From Nocardiopsis ganjiahuensis DSM 45031 (GTDB lineage Bacteria; Actinomycetota; Actinomycetes; Streptosporangiales; Streptosporangiaceae), in NCBI RefSeq assembly GCF_000341085.1, contig NZ_ANBA01000029.1:1-64000 (forward strand): a DNA stretch of 64,000 nt, written 5' to 3'. Positions within the stretch are counted from its first letter, which is position 1, and each line of letters opens with the position of its first letter. A program made the position numbers and the translations under genes. Positions 7,917 through 15,816 of this stretch are shown here, piece by piece. The notes under the pieces are model-generated. The model was not told the origin of the DNA. It searched no databases and was given only the letters and a program-made list of their open reading frames with translations.

Positions 7917-9665
7917 GTGGGCCCCGACTACTCTGACCGCGTGGTTCGACAGTCCGCGGCGCCCCTCGGCGTCCAAACCAGCATCGGAGACCTCGGCACA
8001 CCGCTGGCCGAGGTGTCCTTCGTCGTCGTCGACCTGGAGACCACCGGCACGAGTGCCTCGAAGTCCCGGATCACCGAGATCGGCGCGGTCCGCGTGCGCG
8101 ACGGGCGGGCCGTGGACGAGTTCACCACCCTGGTCGACCCCGGCATCCTCATCCCGGCCGAGGTCACCCTGCTGACCGGGATCACCCAGTCGATGGTGGC
8201 CACCGCCCCGCCGATCGCCGAGGCGCTGCCGGACCTGCTCGCCTTCCTGTCCGCCGACCCCGACACCGTCCTGGTGGCGCACAACGCCGCCTTCGACACG
8301 GGCTTCCTCAAGGCCGCCTGCGAGCGCGAGGCCGTCGAGTGGCCCGCCTACCCGGTCGTGGACACCCTGCGCCTGGCCCGGGCCGTCCTGGTCCGGCCCG
8401 AGGTCCACAACCATCGGCTGGGCACCCTGGCCGCCTTCTTCGGCACCCCGACGACCCCCAACCACCGGGCCCTGGACGACGCCCGCGCCACCGTCGACGT
8501 CCTCAAGGGGCTCCTGGCCCGGCTCGCGCCCATGGGGGTGACCAGCCTGGAGGAGCTGCGGGCGGTCAGCAAACCCCCCACCCGCGCCCAGCGGGCCAAA
8601 CGGCACCTGGCCGAGGACCTGCCCGAACGCCCCGGCGTGTACGTGTTCACCGACGCCCGCGGCCAGAGCCTGTACGTCGGCAAGAGCAACAACCTGCGCC
8701 GCCGGGTCGCCACCTACTTCACCGCCGCCGAGTCCCGCAGGCGGATCAGGGAGATGGCCGGGCTGGTCGAGGGGGTCACACCCATCGTGTGCACCACCGA
8801 CCTGGAGGCCTCGGTCCGCGAGCTGCGCATCATCGCCGAACGCAAACCGCCGTTCAACCGCCGCTCGCGCCACCCCGAACGCGCCGCCTGGGTCAAGCTC
8901 ACCACCGACGCCTACCCGCGACTGTCCGTGGTGCGCGTGATCAAGGACGACGGCGCGCCCTACCTGGGCCCCTACAACTCGCCCAGGGAGGCGGAGGAAG
9001 CCAAGGAGGCGATCCTGCACGCCCTCCCGCTCCGCCAGTGCACCCACACGTTCACCCCGGAGAAGCCGGTCAGCCGGTGCGTCCTCGCGCAGCTGGGCCG
9101 CTGCGGCGCCCCCTGCGACGGCACCGAGACGCCCACCGCCTACACCGCGCACGCCGACGCCGCCCGCACCGCCATGACCGGCGACCCCGCCGTGGTCGTG
9201 GACGCCCTCACCGACCGCATCCGCGAGCTCGCCGCCGAACTGCGCTACGAGGAGGCCGCGAGCCTGCGCGACCGGCTCACCGCCTTCCTGCGCGGCGCCC
9301 GCCGCGCCCAGCGGCTCACCGCGATCGCGGCCGTCCCGCACCTGGTCGCCACCGCTCCCGGTGCCACCGGGTGGGAGACCGTCGTGGTCCGCCACGGCCG
9401 CCTGGCGGCCAGCGCGGTCCTCGAACCGGGCACCGATCCCGAGGCCTTCCTCGCCTCCCTCACCGCCACCGCCGAACGCGTCCGCGCAGGGTACGGCCCG
9501 GTCCCCAACGCCACGGCGGGGGAGACCGAACTGGTCCTGAACTGGCTCACCCGCCCGCAGACCCGCCTGGTCGAGATCGAAGGCGAGTGGACATGCCCGT
9601 TGCGGAGCGCCGAAGCGCACACCGGGATGACACACTGGGCCCATGGCCGCGCTTCCACTCAATGA
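7917..9665 (+). CDS. DnaQ-like exonuclease fused to UvrC-type GIY-YIG nuclease domain
   Basis: The 582-residue fusion has two nuclease modules. The N-terminal DEDDh exonuclease (about residues 25-195) shows FVVVDLETTG, TLVDPG, VAHNAAFD and a final NHRALDDARAT. The second module (about 215-300) is the UvrC N-terminal GIY-YIG domain, seen in GVYVFTDARGQSLYVGKS, followed by a UvrB-interaction-like region containing the paired helix LRYEEAASLRDRL. The C-terminal UvrC nuclease and HhH domains are absent. The architecture matches mycobacterial Rv2191, which also lies next to trpD. DNA repair is the likely role. GTG at 7917 has GGAGG nine bases upstream. It overlaps the rhomboid gene by 23 bp. Confidence 0.88.
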   Translation: MGPDYSDRVVRQSAAPLGVQTSIGDLGTPLAEVSFVVVDLETTGTSASKSRITEIGAVRVRDGRAVDEFTTLVDPGILIPAEVTLLTGITQSMVATAPPIAEALPDLLAFLSADPDTVLVAHNAAFDTGFLKAACEREAVEWPAYPVVDTLRLARAVLVRPEVHNHRLGTLAAFFGTPTTPNHRALDDARATVDVLKGLLARLAPMGVTSLEELRAVSKPPTRAQRAKRHLAEDLPERPGVYVFTDARGQSLYVGKSNNLRRRVATYFTAAESRRRIREMAGLVEGVTPIVCTTDLEASVRELRIIAERKPPFNRRSRHPERAAWVKLTTDAYPRLSVVRVIKDDGAPYLGPYNSPREAEEAKEAILHALPLRQCTHTFTPEKPVSRCVLAQLGRCGAPCDGTETPTAYTAHADAARTAMTGDPAVVVDALTDRIRELAAELRYEEAASLRDRLTAFLRGARRAQRLTAIAAVPHLVATAPGATGWETVVVRHGRLAASAVLEPGTDPEAFLASLTATAERVRAGYGPVPNATAGETELVLNWLTRPQTRLVEIEGEWTCPLRSAEAHTGMTHWAHGRASTQ

Positions 9666-10407
9666 CGACTACCCCGTCCGTCGCGCACCCGTCGTCGCCT
9701 TCGGGCTGATCGCGGCCAACGTCCTCGTCTACCTGCTCTCGCCCCAGTCGGCCACCGCCGTCTGGTACCCGGCGGACATGATCGGGCGCTTCTGCGCGAT
9801 CGACGACTACTTCATGCGCTGGGGCGCGATCCCCGAGGAGATGCTGGGACGCGTCGCCCTGGCCGAACCGCTGATGCCCGAATGCGGCGGCATCGAGGGC
9901 AAGTCCGTCTGGTTCTCCGTCGTCAGCGCGATGTTCCTGCACGCGGGCCCCATGCACCTGCTGGGCAACATGGTCTACCTGTTCGTGTTCGGGCCGGTCG
10001 TCGAGGACCGCATCGGCAAGCTCCGCTTCCTGGGCCTGTACCTGGGCACCGGGATCGTGGCCGCCTTCGGCTTCGCGCTGGTCGACGCGGACGGCACCGT
10101 GCCCATGGTCGGCGCCTCCGGGGCGATCTCGGGCGTGCTCGGCGCGTACCTGGTGGTGCAGTTCCGCAGCAGGGTCACCACGCTGGTGTTCGGGGTCGTC
10201 CCGATGCGTCTGCCCGGGTGGGCCGTGGTGGGCAGCTACTTCGCGCTTCAGTATCTTCTCTACGTCACATCCTCGACCGCCCCCGGCGCCGGATCCAACG
10301 TGGCCTACGCGGCACACGTCTACGGGTTCGTCGCGGGAGTGATCGCGGGACTGGTGGTCTACCGGCTGCGATGGCGCTCCGGGACGCGGCTCTCCGACGT
10401 CTACTAG
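9643..10407 (+). CDS. Rhomboid family intramembrane serine protease
   Basis: The 254-residue membrane protein has the rhomboid signature: HAGPMHLLGNMVYLFVFG (the HxxxHxxxN loop-helix), the catalytic serine in VGASGAISGVLGAY and the catalytic histidine in AYAAHVYGF. Six or so membrane helices are visible. It should cleave membrane protein substrates within the bilayer; the substrate is unknown. The start overlaps the end of the DnaQ-UvrC gene, so the two are co-transcribed and perhaps translationally coupled. An extended polar loop with two Cys (FCAIDDY and MPECGGIEG) lies between helices 1 and 2, where a disulphide outside the cell is possible. Confidence 0.92.
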   Translation: MAALPLNDDYPVRRAPVVAFGLIAANVLVYLLSPQSATAVWYPADMIGRFCAIDDYFMRWGAIPEEMLGRVALAEPLMPECGGIEGKSVWFSVVSAMFLHAGPMHLLGNMVYLFVFGPVVEDRIGKLRFLGLYLGTGIVAAFGFALVDADGTVPMVGASGAISGVLGAYLVVQFRSRVTTLVFGVVPMRLPGWAVVGSYFALQYLLYVTSSTAPGAGSNVAYAAHVYGFVAGVIAGLVVYRLRWRSGTRLSDVY

Positions 10408-10463
10408 CGCGCCCCGGCCGGGCGGGCCCCAGCTCCGCCGCACCGAACCGCCCAGGAGGCACA

Positions 10464-10739
10464 GTGATCACCGCGATCGTCATGATCAAGGCCGACGTCC
10501 ACCGCATCCCCGAGGTCGCCGAGGCCATCGCCGAGATCGACGGGGTCAGCGAGGTCTACTCCGTCACCGGCGGGGTCGACCTCATCGCCATGGTGCGGGT
10601 GCGCCGCCACGAGGACCTCGCCGACGTGATCCCGGGCCGGGTCAACAAGGTGCCCGGTGTGATCTCCTCCGACACCCACATCTCCTTCCAGACCTACTCC
10701 AAGCACGACCTGGAGTCGGCCTTCGCCCTCGGCTGGTAG
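10464..10739 (+). CDS. Lrp/AsnC ligand-binding (RAM) domain protein
   Basis: The 91-residue protein is a stand-alone RAM/ACT-like domain: IVMIKADVHRIPEVAEAI, GVSEVYSVTGGVDLIAMV and the C-terminal ISSDTHISFQTYSKHDL are typical of the effector domain of Lrp/AsnC regulators. There is no helix-turn-helix, so it probably binds an amino acid and acts by assembling with other proteins rather than binding DNA. GTG at 10464 has AGGAGG four bases upstream. It faces trpD across a bidirectional terminator, and similar short proteins occur next to trpD in other actinobacteria. Confidence 0.88.
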   Translation: MITAIVMIKADVHRIPEVAEAIAEIDGVSEVYSVTGGVDLIAMVRVRRHEDLADVIPGRVNKVPGVISSDTHISFQTYSKHDLESAFALGW

Positions 10740-10776
10740 CCGGGCGGCAACGGTCGGCAGCCCGGGCACGCACGCG

Positions 10777-10811
10777 TGAGGGGCACGGTGGACGCCCCAC
10801 CGTGCCCCTCA
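10777..10811. terminator. Bidirectional terminator between the Lrp-like gene and trpD
   Basis: A perfect 15-bp inverted repeat, TGAGGGGCACGGTGG (10777-10791) with its complement at 10797-10811, and a 5-base loop, lies between two convergent genes. There is no clear T-run on either side. Confidence 0.75.
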
Positions 10812-10828
10812 GGAGTTCCCAGGGCCCC

Positions 10829-11950
10829 TCAGAGGGCCTTGGCGAAGCTCTGGCTGGTCTCCACCCAGGAGGCCAGACGGCGCTCGGCTGCGCCGCTGTC
10901 CACCGCCGCGGCGGCCCGGTCGTAGCCGGCGCGCACCGCCTCGGTCAGGTCCCCGTCCACCCCGTCCACGGCGGCCAGCGCGGCGCCGGCGTTGAGCAGC
11001 ACCGCGTCGCGCACCGGGCCCGGCCGTCCCGCGACCAGGTCGCGCACCGCCTGGGCGTTGAACTCCACGTCGCCGCCGCGCAGGGCGTCCGGGGCGGAGC
11101 GCTCGATCCCCAGGTCGGCAGGGTCCAGCCGCTCGCGCCGGGCCTGCCCGTCGGCGACCACCCAGACCGTGGACGTGGTGGCCGTGGTCAGCTCGTCCAG
11201 GCCGTCGTCGCCCCGGAACACCAGGGCCGAGGAGCCGCGGCGGGCGAACACCCCCGCGATCACCTCGCACATGCGCTCGTCGAACACACCGATCGCCGAA
11301 GTGGTCGGCTGGGCGGGGTTGGTCAGCGGACCGAGGAAGTTGAACACCGTCGGCACCGCCAGCTCACGGCGCGGCTTGGCGGCGTGGCGCAGCGAGGGGT
11401 GGAACAGCGGGGCGAAGCAGAAGGTGATGCCCGCTTCGTCGGCCACCCGCACGGTCAGCTCCGGCGGCAGGTCCAGGACCACGCCCAACCGCTCCAGCAC
11501 GTCGGCGGTCCCGCAGGACGAGGACGCCGCGCGGTTGCCGTGCTTGACCACGCGCGCGCCCGCGGCCGAGGCGACGACCGCCGCCATCGTGGACACGTTC
11601 ACGGTGTGGGCCCGGTCGCCACCGGTCCCGACGATGTCCAGGGTCGGGCCGTCGACGCTGATCCGCACGGCGTTGTCGAGCATGCCCTGGGCCAGACCGC
11701 TCACCTCGGACACGCTCTCGCCCTTGGCGCGCAGGGCGATCGCGAAGCCCGCGATCTGGGCGTCGGTCGCCGAGCCCGACATGATCTCGTTCATCGCCCA
11801 CTCGGTGTCGGCGGCGCTGAGGGTGACCCCGCCCAACAGTGCGGTGATCAGGTTGGACCAGGTCCGCTCCTCGACGGAGGAGGTCTCCCTGGCGTTGGTA
11901 TCGACCGCGTTGTTCTCGGCCGGGGCGGCCGAGGATGCGGGGACGTTCAT
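10829..11950 (-). CDS. trpD: Anthranilate phosphoribosyltransferase
   Basis: The 373-residue enzyme transfers phosphoribose from PRPP to anthranilate in tryptophan synthesis. The glycine-rich PRPP site [17 protein letters not shown] and [18 protein letters not shown] are plain, as is [10 protein letters not shown]. An N-terminal tail of about 28 residues precedes the fold. ATG at 11950 has AGGAG five bases upstream. It stands alone here, away from other trp genes, and next to ctaE as in mycobacteria (Rv2192c beside Rv2193). The aromatic-responsive aroF leader lies 15 kb away, so the pathway is dispersed. Confidence 0.95.
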   Translation of the reverse strand: MNVPASSAAPAENNAVDTNARETSSVEERTWSNLITALLGGVTLSAADTEWAMNEIMSGSATDAQIAGFAIALRAKGESVSEVSGLAQGMLDNAVRISVDGPTLDIVGTGGDRAHTVNVSTMAAVVASAAGARVVKHGNRAASSSCGTADVLERLGVVLDLPPELTVRVADEAGITFCFAPLFHPSLRHAAKPRRELAVPTVFNFLGPLTNPAQPTTSAIGVFDERMCEVIAGVFARRGSSALVFRGDDGLDELTTATTSTVWVVADGQARRERLDPADLGIERSAPDALRGGDVEFNAQAVRDLVAGRPGPVRDAVLLNAGAALAAVDGVDGDLTEAVRAGYDRAAAAVDSGAAERRLASWVETSQSFAKAL

Positions 11951-12203
11951 GCGGACTCCTGACTGAAGGCTGTGGGAAGGGGCCGCCGGGGCGGGCACGG
12001 CAGGGGTGCCCGCCTCTCTCAGCGGCCCTGGGCGGGGAGGAGGTCGAAGTCGGCGCGGCCGCGCCATCGCCCGATGTCGGCGCCATGGTTCAACGCTCCG
12101 CCCACCACGAGTCGACGGCGCATGTCCCTCTCGCCGTTGTCCCCTTCAGCTTCAGCCGTCAACCGGCCGTGGTCCTCACGCCACCGGTCGCCACGCACTG
12201 GGT

Positions 12204-12641
12204 TCACCCGCTGAGCGCCGCGACGCGCCGGCGCATGAGCTCGGCCAGCGACTCGGCGAGCGCGACGGGGTCGATCGGGTGGCTCACCACCTGGTCGGCC
12301 TGCGACCAGGTCCCCAGCCAGCCGTCGTCACGCCGGCCCACCAGCAGGAGCACCGGCGGGCAGCGGAAGATCTCGTCCTTGACCTGGCGGCACAGGCCCA
12401 TCCCGCCGGTGGGCGCGGCCTCACCGTCGAAGATGGCCACGTCGATGCGCTCGGCCGGGTCCTTGGACTCCAGCAGGCGCAGGACGCCGGGCGCGGTCGC
12501 GCACTCGACGAACTCGACCCTGGGGACATCGGTGGCGGGGCGGCGGCCGATCGCCAGCCGCACCTGCTCACGGGTGTCCGCCTTGTCGCTGTAGACCAGC
12601 ACGCGCATTTTGGCACCCGTGTCCGTACCGCTGACCACCAT
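12204..12641 (-). CDS. Response-regulator receiver-like protein without output domain
   Basis: The 145-residue protein has a receiver-like fold: MRVLVYSDKADTREQV at the start of beta-1, VAIFDGEAAP where the phospho-acceptor Asp would be, PPVLLLVGRRDDGW and a closing VSHPIDPVALAESLAEL helix. The acidic pocket before beta-1 is degenerate (YSDKAD) and no DNA-binding domain follows, so it may act by protein contact. Orthologues next to ctaE and trpD are common in actinomycetes. The start is uncertain: ATG at 12641 or, more like homologues as I recall them, ATG at 12608. Function unknown. Confidence 0.72.
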   Translation of the reverse strand: MVVSGTDTGAKMRVLVYSDKADTREQVRLAIGRRPATDVPRVEFVECATAPGVLRLLESKDPAERIDVAIFDGEAAPTGGMGLCRQVKDEIFRCPPVLLLVGRRDDGWLGTWSQADQVVSHPIDPVALAESLAELMRRRVAALSG

Positions 12642-13125
12642 CGCGCAACCGTCCCATCGCGTCTGTCCGCGGCCGCCGCCGTGGGGGGTGCGGCCGTGGC
12701 GTTCGTTGGCTGTATGCCTATGACTGTATTGCCTCGGGGCCGCCCGGCCCAGAACGGGCGCCGGGGGACCGGTGAAGGTGTTGAGACCTTCGACACCACA
12801 GGATGCCAGGGTCGTGAGGGGCTTCGCTAACCGACCCCCGAGGCGGCGTTGCCCAACGGTGATCGTTTCGATACCTCGGCGTAGGCTGGAGGGGGTTCAG
12901 GCGGCTTCCCGCCGGGTACAGAACGCCTCAGCCGCCCCGGTTCGAGCTTTTCCGCGCATCTGAGCGCGTCGGATGCCGACGCAGGGCGTGCGAGTGGTTA
13001 CAGTAACGCCCGAGTCACAACGAGACGGATGCTCCGGGCCCTGACGGCGGTCGATACCGGGACCGATCCGTCTCCTTACGGGGGGTCGGGTACGGACCTT
13101 CGCGAGAAGCCGTAATAATGCTCCC
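12642..13125. promoter_or_regulatory. ctaE: Divergent regulatory region before ctaE
   Basis: The 484-bp gap separates two divergent genes. Close to ctaE, AATAAT (13114-13119) is a good -10 element ending six bases before the GTG at 13126, and no Shine-Dalgarno sequence is seen, so ctaE may be read from a leaderless mRNA. A short perfect palindrome GTTAC-A-GTAAC (12997-13007) lies about 120 bp upstream and is a possible operator. A TAGGCT -10-like hexamer is at 12882-12887. The rest is GC-rich with nothing else assignable. Confidence 0.5.
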
Positions 13126-13752
13126 GTGGCGACAGCAACCGCGAACCCAAAAACAGCAACCGCATCAGCGCATGGTGCGGCAAAGCGTCCTGACCTGGTG
13201 AGTGTTGGCACCATCGTGTGGCTGGCCAACGAACTCATGTTCTTCGCTGCGCTGTTCGCGATGTACTTCACCATCCGATCGGTGACCAACGGGAACCCCG
13301 AGCTCGGCGAGTGGGCGGACGTCCACCTCAACGTGCCGTGGGCCTCCACGATCACCGTTGTCCTGGTGGCCTCCAGCTTCACCGCGCAGTTCGGCGTCTG
13401 GGCCGCAGAGCGCGGCGACGTCAAGAAGCTGCGCATGTGGTTCTACATCACGTTCCTCATGGGCCTGTTCTTCATCCTTGGACAGGCTTACGAGTACTAC
13501 GAGCTCATCTTCCACGAGGGCCTGACTCTCCAGTCGAGCGCCTACGGGTCGATGTTCTACCTGACCACGGGCTTCCACGGACTCCACGTCATCGGTGGTT
13601 TGATCGCGTTCCTCATCATGCTGGGACGCACGTACGCCGCGAAGCGCTTCACTCACCAACAGGCGACCAGTGCGATCGTCGTGTCCTACTACTGGCACTT
13701 CGTCGACGTCGTCTGGGTCGCTTTGTTCTTCACCATCTACTTCATCCAGTAA
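13126..13752 (+). CDS. ctaE: Cytochrome c oxidase subunit III
   Basis: The 208-residue protein is the short, five-helix actinobacterial subunit III of the aa3 oxidase. [52 protein letters not shown] and the C-terminal [16 protein letters not shown] are family signatures, including the lipid-binding acidic residue in helix 1 and the conserved histidines. It begins the ctaE-qcrC-qcrA-qcrB operon, the usual order for the bc1-aa3 supercomplex. GTG at 13126 lacks a ribosome site and follows a -10 element directly. The gap to qcrC is 17 bp. Confidence 0.95.
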   Translation: MATATANPKTATASAHGAAKRPDLVSVGTIVWLANELMFFAALFAMYFTIRSVTNGNPELGEWADVHLNVPWASTITVVLVASSFTAQFGVWAAERGDVKKLRMWFYITFLMGLFFILGQAYEYYELIFHEGLTLQSSAYGSMFYLTTGFHGLHVIGGLIAFLIMLGRTYAAKRFTHQQATSAIVVSYYWHFVDVVWVALFFTIYFIQ

Positions 13753-13769
13753 CCCGAAACGGGGAAACC

Positions 13770-14690
13770 GTGAAATGGATTACCGCGCGGCGACGGCATC
13801 CCCTGGCGGGGTATGTCGTCGTCATCCTCGCGCTAGCCCTGTTCGGGGTGGGGTACGCCGCTCTGGCTCCCACCGCCGACCAGGCGCAGGCGCAGACCCT
13901 TGCCGCTGAGGCGCCGTCCGCGGACGACGTGGACATCGCCCAGGGCAAGACCATCTTCGACCAGACGTGCGCCTCGTGCCACGGCCTGGACGGTTCAGGG
14001 TCCGACCTCAACGGGCCCGACCTGCGCGAGGTCGGCTCGGCCGCGATCGACTTCCAGGTCAGCACCGGCCGTATGCCGTCGATGGACCCGAACAACCAGA
14101 TGCCGCGCAAGCCGATGGTCATGACCGAGGAGGAACTGGCCAACCTGATCGCGTACTACGACGCGCAGATCAGGACCGACGGTGCCGGCGCCGACGTGCC
14201 CTACGAGGTGCCCGACATCGCTCCGCAGCGTGCGGACTTCGATGACGAGGAGTCCTACGAGGAGGCCCTCGCCGAGTACGAGGACGAGTACGACGCCTAC
14301 ATCGAGGGCGCCGACGACGTCGACATGGGCATGAAGCTCTACCTGACCAACTGCGCGCACTGCCACAGCTGGTCCGGTGGCGGCGGTGCCCTCACCGACG
14401 GCCGCTGGGCTCCCGAGATCCATGACTCGACTCCGCGGGAGATCTACGAGGCCATGGTCAGCGGACCCGGCGCCATGCCGATGTTCAGCGACGGCGCCAT
14501 CTCGCCCGAGGAGAAGCAGGAACTCATCTCCTACGTGAAGACGCTGCAGGCAGAACCCAACGCCGGCGGCATCTTCGACCTGCAGCGAGTCGGCCAGGTG
14601 GCGGAGGGCTTCATCTCCTGGACCGTCGGTCTCTCCCTGATCATCGCCTGCGCGATCTGGATCACCGCGAAGCAGCGTGCCCATGACTGA
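13770..14690 (+). CDS. qcrC: Dihaem cytochrome c subunit of the bc1 complex
   Basis: The 306-residue subunit passes electrons from the Rieske centre to the oxidase within the supercomplex. It has an N-terminal anchor (residues 8-30), a first haem motif CASCH (67-71), a second CAHCH (195-199), a MPMF axial Met region, and a C-terminal membrane helix (about 275-297). Between the haem domains (about 156-186) is an unusually long, very acidic stretch of Asp, Glu and Tyr that I do not recall in Streptomyces or mycobacterial QcrC. GTG at 13770 has GGGGA upstream. The stop overlaps the qcrA start by 8 bp, so translation is coupled. Confidence 0.95.
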   Translation: MKWITARRRHPLAGYVVVILALALFGVGYAALAPTADQAQAQTLAAEAPSADDVDIAQGKTIFDQTCASCHGLDGSGSDLNGPDLREVGSAAIDFQVSTGRMPSMDPNNQMPRKPMVMTEEELANLIAYYDAQIRTDGAGADVPYEVPDIAPQRADFDDEESYEEALAEYEDEYDAYIEGADDVDMGMKLYLTNCAHCHSWSGGGGALTDGRWAPEIHDSTPREIYEAMVSGPGAMPMFSDGAISPEEKQELISYVKTLQAEPNAGGIFDLQRVGQVAEGFISWTVGLSLIIACAIWITAKQRAHD

Positions 14691-15813
14691 GAACAACAAC
14701 AACGACAACACGGGGGACGGCGCCAACCAGCGCGTCGTCGGCACCCCGACGGACACCGCTGACGTGGTGACCGAGGTTCCCGCCGGGGCGGAGAGTGAGC
14801 ACAACGGGCCCTACCTCGCCTCGGAGACCCACCCCCGCGGGGAGGAGCAGCAGCGGCGCGGCGAGAAGATCGCCTCGCTGTGGTTCATCCTCGCCTTCCT
14901 CGGCGGCATCGGTTTCATCGTCTCGTACTTCCTCTTCCCGCCGACGGCTGAGGGGCCGGCCATCGCCGACCCGCAGATCAGCCAGTACTCGAACATGCTG
15001 CTCGGTGGCACGCTCACCGTGGCCCTGTTCGGTATCGGTGCCGGTATGACGGTGTGGGCGCGCAACATCATGCCTCACTACGAGGTGGCCTCGCCCTACG
15101 ACGAGATGCCGTCGAAGGAGGAGGAGAAGAGCTCGTTCAGCGACTTCTTCATGAAGAGCGCCGACGAGAGCGGCATCACCAAGCGTCCTCTGATGCGGCG
15201 TACGCTCATCGCGGCCATGCTGCCGCTGGGCATCGCGCCGATCGTTCTGCTGCGTGACACCGGCCCCGTGCCGGGCGACCTGATGAAGCACACCCGCTGG
15301 GCCGACGGCATGCGCATGTATGTCGAGGGGACCCACCGGTACATCAGGGCCGAGGACCTGGAGAACGACCCGTACGGGATGATCTCCGCCCTGCCCGCGC
15401 TGAACGACGAGGAGTACCCGCACGGGATCAGCCTCAACGACCAGGCCAAGTCCGTCATCCTGCTCATCAAGATGCCGGAGGACGACTGGAAGGACGGGAT
15501 GGACAGTCCCGTCCGCGAGGGCAGCGACGAGACCCACCTGAACTGGACGCACCAGGGCATCGTGGCGTACTCGAAGATCTGCACGCACGTCGGTTGCCCG
15601 GCCGCGCTCTACGAGCGCACCACGCACCGGATCCTGTGCCCGTGCCACCAGTCCACGTTCGACGCGGCCGACGCCGCCAAGGTCGTCTTCGGCCCCGCGC
15701 ACCGCGCGCTGCCGCAGCTCCCGATCGGCGTCGACGACGAGGGCTACCTCGTCGCCCGGGGTGACTTCAACGAGCCGACCGGGCCGACGTTCTGGGAATA
15801 CGCGAAGGACTAG
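14683..15813 (+). CDS. qcrA: Rieske iron-sulfur subunit of the bc1 complex
   Basis: The 376-residue subunit has the actinobacterial layout: a polar, Asn-rich N-terminus, two membrane helices in the first half (about residues 66-88 and 110-128), a third near 172-195, then the Rieske domain. The 2Fe-2S ligands are visible as CTHVGC and CPCHQS. ATG at 14683 is taken as the start; GTG at 14677 is two codons upstream and also possible. It overlaps qcrC and is followed three bases later by qcrB. Confidence 0.95.
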   Translation: MTENNNNDNTGDGANQRVVGTPTDTADVVTEVPAGAESEHNGPYLASETHPRGEEQQRRGEKIASLWFILAFLGGIGFIVSYFLFPPTAEGPAIADPQISQYSNMLLGGTLTVALFGIGAGMTVWARNIMPHYEVASPYDEMPSKEEEKSSFSDFFMKSADESGITKRPLMRRTLIAAMLPLGIAPIVLLRDTGPVPGDLMKHTRWADGMRMYVEGTHRYIRAEDLENDPYGMISALPALNDEEYPHGISLNDQAKSVILLIKMPEDDWKDGMDSPVREGSDETHLNWTHQGIVAYSKICTHVGCPAALYERTTHRILCPCHQSTFDAADAAKVVFGPAHRALPQLPIGVDDEGYLVARGDFNEPTGPTFWEYAKD

Positions 15814-15816
15814 TCG

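Noticed and set aside
7833-9662. 609-codon open frame opposite the DnaQ-UvrC gene
   Set aside because: Low-complexity Gly/Val/Asp-rich shadow; the opposite strand has clear nuclease motifs.
6012-9665. 1217-codon open frame on the plus strand
   Set aside because: Only the part from 7917 is a gene (DnaQ-UvrC). The first 1900 bp are antisense to the NYN and zinc-ribbon genes, whose protein motifs are clear.
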